NCBI GenBank assembly: GCA_009776695.1
Contig: WRNI01000033.1
Location: 1 to 11,882 of the forward strand
Direction: 5' to 3'
Source: Methanomassiliicoccaceae archaeon
GTDB lineage: Archaea; Thermoplasmatota; Thermoplasmata; Methanomassiliicoccales; Methanomethylophilaceae
Length of the DNA: 11,882 nucleotides
Part shown: in pieces, positions 6,234-11,882 of the stretch
Layout: the number at the start of each line of letters is the position of its first letter
How positions within the stretch are numbered: position 1 is the first letter of the stretch
Notes under the pieces: model-generated
What the model was told of the DNA's origin: nothing
Databases searched by the model: none
Seen by the model: the letters and a program-made list of their open reading frames with translations, nothing else
Program-made: the position numbers and the translations under genes

Positions 6234-6887
6234 TTACATTTTTCTGAATCCGCGGCCCATCCATTCCGTTATTGATTTGAAACCGTATCTTAATGTTTCC
6301 GTGCGGGTCCTGTGCTTGCCGTTCGTTGTCACATTGCCTGCGATAACTTCTTTGATCACGCCTTCCCAGTCCGTCACGTCATCCGATAATTCCGTGTACG
6401 CAGCACCGATGTTGTCAGCATGGTGAGCATCGCTCCCTGCCGTCACGGGCTTGTTCATTTTAGATGCAAGTCTGCTCGCTTTGCCGTTGGAACCTTTGGT
6501 GGAGCGTGCGTTGAAGACCTCGACCGCGTCGAACTCTTCAACAACGTTCTTTTCTCCGAGACCGGACCACCATCTGTACGGATGCGCAGCGACAGCTATG
6601 CCTCCTGCGTCATGTATAAGATCTATCGTCTCCTGAACGCTCCTGTCCCGCGGTATCTCACAGTTGATGCCGTACGCGAGTATGTGACCTTCCGACGACG
6701 ATACCTCTTCCCCCGGTATCACGATGATATCTTCGTACTTCGACGCTTCTTCGAACGATGCAAAACTGTTGTGGTCGGTGATCGCGATGCACCCGAGGCC
6801 TTTGGCCTTCGCCATCGTTATTATTTCTTCCACGGACGACATCCCGTCCTTGGAAAATGTCGAGTGAATATGCATATCGGCTCTCAT
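6234..6887 (-). CDS. PHP-domain metal-dependent phosphoesterase
   Basis: 217 residues. Polymerase-and-histidinol-phosphatase fold with its metal ligands in order: MHIHST (H6, H8), TDHN (D38, H39), PGEE (E60), GHIL (H68), AHPYRW (H102) and GSDAHH (D153, H155). The C-terminal part around GSDAHHADNIG resembles the PHP-associated C-terminal segment. Related small PHP proteins (TrpH/YciV-type, COG0613) hydrolyse phosphoesters of nucleotides or RNA ends; the substrate here is unknown. The ATG at 6887 was chosen because it overlaps the metG stop codon as ATGA and places the HxH motif at residue 6, as is usual for the family. A longer frame to 6962 would lie entirely inside metG. It is the last gene of the MATE-metG-PHP operon, probably translationally coupled to metG. 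It abuts the convergent gene ending at 6233. Confidence 0.87.
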   Translation of the reverse strand: MRADMHIHSTFSKDGMSSVEEIITMAKAKGLGCIAITDHNSFASFEEASKYEDIIVIPGEEVSSSEGHILAYGINCEIPRDRSVQETIDLIHDAGGIAVAAHPYRWWSGLGEKNVVEEFDAVEVFNARSTKGSNGKASRLASKMNKPVTAGSDAHHADNIGAAYTELSDDVTDWEGVIKEVIAGNVTTNGKHRTRTETLRYGFKSITEWMGRGFRKM

Positions 6888-9187
6888 CTGACGTTCGCCC
6901 CGTCCTTTATCTCCCTGTCGGTGACGGCGAAACATCCGTTCCCGTCCGATAACAGGATACATTCGCTGCCGTCGATGACCGCGGCGACCATCGGCGGTAC
7001 CTTCTCATTGCCGGTATTGCCGCCGAATGACCCCCCGTCCGTTGATATCACTTTTATCACGGCCTTCTGGAAATCTTTGTACTCGATCTCGTTACCGTTG
7101 ATATCAAGGCCGCAGGTGAATCTCATTCCGTTGTTAACGTTCTTCGACGGCGTGAGCAGTGCGACAGTACTTCCTCCCAGTTCTTCGTCATCCGCTGCCA
7201 GTAACATGCCCTGCGACATCAGTCCCCTTAACTTCGCCGGCTTTAGATTGAACACCATGAGGACTTTGCGTCCGATGAGCTCTTCCTTCTTGTAGAACGC
7301 CCTGAGACCGGCGACTATCTGCCTTTCCTCGCCCACGTTCACTTTAAGGCGGAATAATTTTTCGGCATCCGGATGATCTTCCGCCTCAATTATCTCGGCG
7401 ACACGTATGTCAAGGCGTTTCATATCATTGAATGCTTCCGGCAGTTCCTTTTTCGGCGCGTCCTGCTCTTTTTTTGCCTTTGACTCTTTCCCCTTTTCGT
7501 CTTTCCCCTTTTCCTCTTCCTTGGGAAGTTCCACCTTTGTGTAAACGGGCACCGGCTCCGGAAGCTCTGCGCCTTCCGGCAGCGGTGATGTGCATGATGC
7601 CAGACCGGAATCAAGCGGCGTTCCGCCGAGGCCGAGGAACTTCCATATTTTTTCGGACGACGAAGGCATGAACGGCCATGCCATTATCGCCAGTGCCTTG
7701 ACTATCTGGAGCGAAGCGTTCAGCACCTCTCCGCATTTTTCTTTATCCTCTTTCACAAGCGCCCACGGCTTCTTAGAATCGAAGTACCTGTTGCCGTACC
7801 TCGAAAGGTCCATTACAGCTTTCAATGCCTTTTTGAGATCGCATTTCTCCATGTACGCATCATACTCTGACCTCGCTTTCTCTATCTCTTCCGTCACGGC
7901 TGAAAGCTCTTCACCCTTTCTCTTATCGGGTATCACTCCATAGTTCTTTTTCGTGAAACTTAAGCATCTGTGATAATAGTTCCCTAACGCAGACACAAGC
8001 TCGTTATTCACCTTCACCTGAAGGTCTTCCCACGAGAACTCCGTGTCGTGCGTATCCGGCATCGTCACCGAAAGATAATATCTGATCACGTCAGCGTCAT
8101 ACTTCTCAAGGACGCTTGGCATGTCAATGGAACCGCCCCTGCTCTTCGACAGCTTTTCGCCTTTGAACGTTAAGTACTCGTTCGCAGGAATGTCATACGG
8201 AAGGTTAAGCGAACCGTAGCCCATGAGGATCGACGGCCATATTATTGAGTGAAAAGGTATGTTGTCCTTTCCCAGGAAGTAATAATGCTTTACGCTCTCA
8301 TCGCACCAGAACTTCTTCCATAGGTCTTCGTCTCCGGTGATCTTTGAGAATTCCTTCGATGCGCTCAGATATCCGATGACGGCTTCGAACCAAACGTATA
8401 TCACTTTGCTGTCCCAGCCGTCCGCCGGTACCGGAATTCCCCATTCCATGTCCCTGGTTATCGGTCTGTCCTTCAGACCATCCTTTAACCAGTTCGTTGT
8501 GAACGTTTCGACGTTCGGTCTCCAGTACGTCTTATCTTTCAGATATTCCAGGAGATCATCGCGGAAGGCGCTTAATCTGAGGAAATAATGCTCCGTCCCC
8601 CTTATGTCCGGTGGCGAACCGCAGTGCACGCATACCGCATCTTTAAGGTCACCCGTTTCGAACGTTGTTCCGCATGAATCACACTGATCGCTCCGTGTAT
8701 TCGCGGCGCCGCATTTCGGGCACGTTCCCTCAACGTAACGGTCAGGAAGGAAGCGTGAGCATTTTTCGCAGTAGTACTGCATCGTCTCCTTGACGTAAAG
8801 TAAATTCTTACCGAGAAGCGTCCTGAAGACGTCCTGCACCGTTTCTTTGTGATTGTCGGTGTGCGTCTTCGTGAACAGTGAGAATTCAATTCTCATATCT
8901 TCTATCGCCTTTTTGTTTATCCTGTGGTACCTGTCGGCTATCGCCTCCGGCGTCGTTCCCTCTTTGTCTGCAGAACGTGTGATCGGAGTGCCGTGCTGAT
9001 CGGAACCGGAGACCATCAGCACCTCGTTGCCTTTCATTCTGTTGTACCGATTGAATATGTCCGGCGGTAACAGAGAGCCTGCCATGTGCCCCAAATGTAT
9101 TATCCCGTTGGCGTAAGGCCATGCGACGCCTATGAATATCTTTGCCATCTTATCGTTGCTGAACATGATTGCGCCTATTTGAAACAT
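6884..9187 (-). CDS. metG: Methionyl-tRNA synthetase with C-terminal tRNA-binding domain
   Basis: Charges tRNA-Met with methionine in the cytoplasm. 767 residues from the ATG at 9187. Class I signatures: HLGH at 31-34 (HIGH) and KLSKS at 345-349 (KMSKS). Four zinc knuckles, C140xxC143, C156xxC159, C169xxC172 and C186xxC189, mark the archaeal/E. coli-type connective domain with two zinc sites. The helical anticodon-binding domain follows (about 390-545; WPFMP at 504-508), then a Lys/Glu-rich linker (about 550-583) and an EMAP/Trbp111-like OB-fold (about 586-690). A further tail of about 75 residues (691-767) is unusual. The start at 9187 overlaps the MATE stop by one base (TAATG), suggesting coupling. 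The ATGs at 9166 and 9148 are alternatives: 9148 gives MAKIFIGVAWPYANG, closest to typical family starts. The stop overlaps the PHP start. Confidence 0.95.
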   Translation of the reverse strand: MFQIGAIMFSNDKMAKIFIGVAWPYANGIIHLGHMAGSLLPPDIFNRYNRMKGNEVLMVSGSDQHGTPITRSADKEGTTPEAIADRYHRINKKAIEDMRIEFSLFTKTHTDNHKETVQDVFRTLLGKNLLYVKETMQYYCEKCSRFLPDRYVEGTCPKCGAANTRSDQCDSCGTTFETGDLKDAVCVHCGSPPDIRGTEHYFLRLSAFRDDLLEYLKDKTYWRPNVETFTTNWLKDGLKDRPITRDMEWGIPVPADGWDSKVIYVWFEAVIGYLSASKEFSKITGDEDLWKKFWCDESVKHYYFLGKDNIPFHSIIWPSILMGYGSLNLPYDIPANEYLTFKGEKLSKSRGGSIDMPSVLEKYDADVIRYYLSVTMPDTHDTEFSWEDLQVKVNNELVSALGNYYHRCLSFTKKNYGVIPDKRKGEELSAVTEEIEKARSEYDAYMEKCDLKKALKAVMDLSRYGNRYFDSKKPWALVKEDKEKCGEVLNASLQIVKALAIMAWPFMPSSSEKIWKFLGLGGTPLDSGLASCTSPLPEGAELPEPVPVYTKVELPKEEEKGKDEKGKESKAKKEQDAPKKELPEAFNDMKRLDIRVAEIIEAEDHPDAEKLFRLKVNVGEERQIVAGLRAFYKKEELIGRKVLMVFNLKPAKLRGLMSQGMLLAADDEELGGSTVALLTPSKNVNNGMRFTCGLDINGNEIEYKDFQKAVIKVISTDGGSFGGNTGNEKVPPMVAAVIDGSECILLSDGNGCFAVTDREIKDGANVR

Positions 9188-10563
9188 TATGTCAATGCGG
9201 GCGGGTCATTGCTTCGGACTGTGCCCCTTCTGATCAGCGCCCTTATGACAAATAAGCACCATATCATCACGACGACCGGTCCGACTATTTCCATCGCCGC
9301 TGTGTACCACCATATGTCCGTCAGCGTTCCGCTGATACCTACGACGAACGCCACCGGTATTATCACAAAATTTCTAAAGACCGTTGACAATAACGCTTTT
9401 GTTCCCATGCCGAGCGCCTGGAACAATGATGACGACAATATCCCAAAGCCTACGAACGGAAGGAATGAGCATGAGATGCGTATGAACAACGTTATGTCAT
9501 CATGAAGCCCGGACATGTCGTCGGAATATGTGAAAATGACCGCAGCCACGCCCGCGAGGACGAACAGCGCTGTCGCTAAGAGAAGCATCGTCATGACCGA
9601 TAACTTTACGGAATACAGGAACGCGGCCTTTACTTTCTGATTGTCGCGGCCGCCGTACGCGGCCGCGCATATCGGAACGACCGCTGCGCCTATCGCAATG
9701 CTCGGTATCATTATCAGATTGAATATGCGCCACCCTGCGGAGTATATCGCAACCGCATCCGTCCCGGTGTTACCGATGAGTATTATGTTCATCAGTATCA
9801 CCGCGACGGATATCGCCATGAACTCGATCGATGACGGTATCCCCACGCGGAAGATGTCCTTTGATATGTTCTTATCAAAATGCGGTCTGCCCACTCTGAG
9901 CTTGACGTACGTATCCTTTTTGAAAAAGAACCAATAGAACGCCGGTATCGTGGCAACGGTAAGCGCAACGGCGGTGGCCAATGCTGCCCCCGCCATCCCC
10001 CATCCGAACGTGTATATGAATATCGGATCTAGAATGAGGTTCAGCAATGCGCCCGCGAGCATTATCACCATCGACCTTTTCGCGCTGCCCTCCGACCTTA
10101 AGATGCTGGACATCAGCGCGTTCACGAAGAACGCTATCGCAAAGACGAAAAGAACGTTCGCATACTGCATACAATATTCGATCACATCGGTGGCGCCGAT
10201 CGCCATCATCACCGGCCTGACGGCCAGTAACATTATCATTGAGAACACGACCGCGGTGACTATCGTTAACGTAAACGCAACGGACGCCGTACGCTCAGCG
10301 CCCGATTTGTCGCCGGCGCCTATGCGCCTGGCTATCGCCGCCGAGGCACCGACGCTTATGCCGTTGGATACGCCGACGGTTATGAAGAATAACGGGAACA
10401 GTAAACCGATGGCCGCAAGGGCGTCCGGCCCCAGGCCTGATATCCATGCCGCGTCGATCAGACCGTTGGCGGACGACGCGAACATGGCGACCATCATCGG
10501 TATCGCCATCTTGACGATCGCCTTCTTCGGAGACCCGAGCATCGTCTCCACGTCCTTTGTCAT
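9187..10563 (-). CDS. MATE-family multidrug/metabolite efflux transporter
   Basis: 458 residues, the usual length for the family, with about 12 hydrophobic segments in two related halves. Family features: GSPKKAIVKMAIPMM at the start of helix 1, ARRIGAGD after helix 2 (with RRIGAGDKSGAERT in the loop), DPIFIYTFGWGMAGAALAT in the first half, and paired ILRSEG and LFQALG segments in the two halves. MATE proteins export organic cations, drugs or metabolites using a proton or sodium gradient; the substrate cannot be read from the sequence. The ATG at 10563 was chosen because GGTGA lies directly upstream and the TATA box at 10600-10608 gives a short leader. Frames back to 10647 would precede the predicted transcript start. 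It is the first gene of an operon with metG and the PHP gene; there is no clear functional link to translation. Confidence 0.92.
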   Translation of the reverse strand: MTKDVETMLGSPKKAIVKMAIPMMVAMFASSANGLIDAAWISGLGPDALAAIGLLFPLFFITVGVSNGISVGASAAIARRIGAGDKSGAERTASVAFTLTIVTAVVFSMIMLLAVRPVMMAIGATDVIEYCMQYANVLFVFAIAFFVNALMSSILRSEGSAKRSMVIMLAGALLNLILDPIFIYTFGWGMAGAALATAVALTVATIPAFYWFFFKKDTYVKLRVGRPHFDKNISKDIFRVGIPSSIEFMAISVAVILMNIILIGNTGTDAVAIYSAGWRIFNLIMIPSIAIGAAVVPICAAAYGGRDNQKVKAAFLYSVKLSVMTMLLLATALFVLAGVAAVIFTYSDDMSGLHDDITLFIRISCSFLPFVGFGILSSSLFQALGMGTKALLSTVFRNFVIIPVAFVVGISGTLTDIWWYTAAMEIVGPVVVMIWCLFVIRALIRRGTVRSNDPPALT

Positions 10564-10599
10564 TTCACCGTCGGTCACAATGCGGCGATGTTTACGAAA

Positions 10600-10608
10600 G
10601 ATATAAAC
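10600..10608 (-). promoter_or_regulatory. Promoter of the MATE-metG-PHP operon
   Basis: On the minus strand GTTTATATC lies about 40 bases ahead of the MATE ATG. Transcription should start near 10579, giving a leader of roughly 15 bases that contains GGTGA (10569 to 10565) next to the ATG. No other clear TATA box was noticed at the gene junctions further down, so the three genes are probably one transcript. Confidence 0.6.
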
Positions 10609-10650
10609 ACAGCGCATACGCCGCGCCGCTGCGCCGCGCTCCGCCAAACC

Positions 10651-10658
10651 TTATATTT
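10651..10658 (+). promoter_or_regulatory. TATA box of the ABCE1/RLI gene
   Basis: TTATATTT is centred about 25 bases ahead of the A of the ATG at 10680, so the predicted start site coincides with the start codon and the mRNA is probably leaderless. GGGAG at 10674-10678 is too close to the ATG to serve as a normal Shine-Dalgarno site. The 116-base divergent gap to the MATE gene holds both promoters and otherwise only GC-rich DNA. Confidence 0.6.
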
Positions 10659-10679
10659 AACTTAAGGATAAGCGGGAGC

Positions 10680-11882
10680 ATGCGGATAGCAGCGGTCCTT
10701 CAGGACAGATGCCAACACAGGAAGTGCAACAAAGAGTGCATAAACTTCTGCCCGAAGATGAGAACCGGAGTGGAAGCGATAGTCATCGGCGAGCGCGGGA
10801 AGCCGATAATATCCGAAGAATTATGCGCCGGGTGCGGCATATGCGTGAACAAATGCCAATTCGAAGCTATCAAGATAATAGGTCTCGCGGATGAACTGAA
10901 AAGCGAGATGGTGCACCATTACGGCGAGAACATGTTCCGTCTGTACAGGCTGCCCGTTCCAAAAAAGGGCGTCGTGACCGGCATACTGGGACCGAACGGC
11001 ATCGGCAAGACGACGGCGATAAAGATGTTATCAGGCATCGAGGTACCGAACCTCGGAAACTATGAGGAACCGCCGTCGAAGGACGATGTCCTGAAACATT
11101 TCGCAGGCACCGAACTTTATGATTATCTCGCCGCCGTTTACAATGGGAACGTAAGAACAGCGACGAAGCCGCAATATGTCGATAAGATTCCGACAGCGAC
11201 GGCGGGTGTTGTCCGCAGCCTTCTGTCGAAGGTCGAAGAACGCATGAACGTCGGCGAAGCGGCAGAAATGCTCGAACTTACGGATGTGCTTGACCGAGAC
11301 CTGAACAAACTGTCGGGCGGCGAGCTACAGAGGGTTGCGATCGCCGCGACGCTGATGAAGGACGCTGACGTTTACTTTTTTGACGAGCCGTCGTCATATC
11401 TCGATATATATCAGCGCGTCAAAATGGCGAGGCACATAAAAGAACTGAGCGGGAAGAAGCAGGTGATCGTGATCGAACATGATCTCGCGATACTTGATTT
11501 CCTTGCCGATAACGTCAACGTTGTCTACGGTTCCGAAGGGGCGTACGGTGTCTTCACGTTGCCGAGACAGGTGAGAACTGCCATAAATGTGTACCTTGAC
11601 GGATACCTTCCCGAGGAGAACATCAGATTCCGCGACAGACCGATAGAGTTCACCGCATCCCCTCCGAGAAGCGAATGGAATACTGACGATCTGTTAAGAT
11701 ACGGGACGCTGGAGAAGGACTTCGGAGAATTCAAACTGAAAGTTAACGGCGGAAATATAAGAATAGGCGAGTCGGTGGGCATCGTCGGTCCCAACGCGAC
11801 AGGAAAGACAACATTCGTGAAGATGCTGGCCGGCGTCATCGCGCCGGACAAAGGAAAGATAGATGCCAAAATGAAGGTATCG
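10680..11882 (+). CDS. ABCE1/RLI ribosome-recycling ATPase (partial, C-terminus outside window)
   Basis: The frame is open for 401 codons to the window edge. ABCE1 splits post-termination ribosomes into subunits with aRF1/Pelota and is universal in archaea. Two N-terminal [4Fe-4S] sites are visible: C11, C16, C20, C24 and C49, C52, C55, C59. NBD1 has Walker A GPNGIGKTT (104-112), the signature LSGGELQR (211-218), Walker B VYFFDEP (231-237) followed by SSYLD (238-242), and the H-loop EHD (266-268). The hinge and the start of NBD2 follow, with Walker A GPNATGKTT (370-378). The family length is near 590 residues, so about one third is missing. Two small departures: the second cluster ends KCQ where a Pro after the last Cys is usual, and the NBD2 Walker A has AT where NBD1 has GI. 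The start is set by MRIAAVLQDRC and the TATA spacing. Confidence 0.95.
   Translation, partial: MRIAAVLQDRCQHRKCNKECINFCPKMRTGVEAIVIGERGKPIISEELCAGCGICVNKCQFEAIKIIGLADELKSEMVHHYGENMFRLYRLPVPKKGVVTGILGPNGIGKTTAIKMLSGIEVPNLGNYEEPPSKDDVLKHFAGTELYDYLAAVYNGNVRTATKPQYVDKIPTATAGVVRSLLSKVEERMNVGEAAEMLELTDVLDRDLNKLSGGELQRVAIAATLMKDADVYFFDEPSSYLDIYQRVKMARHIKELSGKKQVIVIEHDLAILDFLADNVNVVYGSEGAYGVFTLPRQVRTAINVYLDGYLPEENIRFRDRPIEFTASPPRSEWNTDDLLRYGTLEKDFGEFKLKVNGGNIRIGESVGIVGPNATGKTTFVKMLAGVIAPDKGKIDAKMKVS

Noticed and set aside
6420..7295. 291-codon open frame on the plus strand
   Set aside because: It is antisense to the PHP and metG genes and its translation is low-complexity with no family features.
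9950..10606. 218-codon open frame on the plus strand
   Set aside because: Its Ala/Ile/Thr-rich product is the mirror of the MATE transmembrane helices read antisense.
10564..10647. 28-residue N-terminal extension of the MATE transporter
   Set aside because: It would begin upstream of the TATA box at 10600-10608, and GGTGA directly precedes the ATG at 10563.
10709..10894. 61-codon plus-strand frame at the start of the RLI region
   Set aside because: It is an out-of-frame reading of the ABCE1 iron-sulfur domain, which is uninterrupted from 10680; no frameshift is present.

Overview
The window looks archaeal. It has an ABCE1/RLI-type ATPase, a long single-chain methionyl-tRNA synthetase with four Cys-x-x-Cys knuckles, and TATA boxes about 25 bases ahead of start codons or short leaders, some probably giving leaderless mRNAs. 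With the BspA-like and RCC1-repeat surface proteins, this best fits the Thermoplasmata, and within them a host-associated Methanomassiliicoccales-type methanogen. No methanogenesis or pyrrolysine gene lies in the window, so the assignment is inference. No RNA gene, mobile element or CRISPR array was seen.

Left part (1-4174): a surface-protein cluster. An RCC1-repeat protein (minus strand, cut by the left edge) is divergent from two tandem paralogous BspA-like leucine-rich-repeat proteins (plus strand). The three ectodomains differ or are differently built. All three proteins nevertheless share an N-terminal pattern (Gly/Arg-rich cytoplasmic stub, one hydrophobic segment, acidic linker ending in DQK), and their genes share a 15-base element, TTAACGGCGAGATGA, at the predicted transcription start. 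The two LRR genes also share about 118 bases of ungapped upstream DNA, and each ends in a hairpin terminator. The first LRR protein is built like the second plus a two-unit Listeria/Bacteroides (InlB B-type) repeat cassette before the C-terminal anchor.

Middle (4314-6233): a 639-residue multidomain protein with a zinc ribbon, a PUA-like domain, a PP-loop PAPS/APS-reductase-type domain with the CC...CxxC iron-sulfur signature, and a C-terminal 2[4Fe-4S] ferredoxin domain. Its own promoter suggests a leaderless or very short-leader mRNA. It ends directly against the convergent PHP gene with no base between them.

Right-middle (6234-10563, minus strand): a tight operon transcribed as MATE-family transporter, metG, PHP-domain phosphoesterase, with stop/start overlaps of 1 base (TAATG) and 4 bases (ATGA) and a single TATA box ahead of the first gene.

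Right end (10680-11882): the N-terminal 401 codons of the ABCE1/RLI ribosome-recycling ATPase, divergent from the operon and probably leaderless. It runs off the window in its second nucleotide-binding domain.
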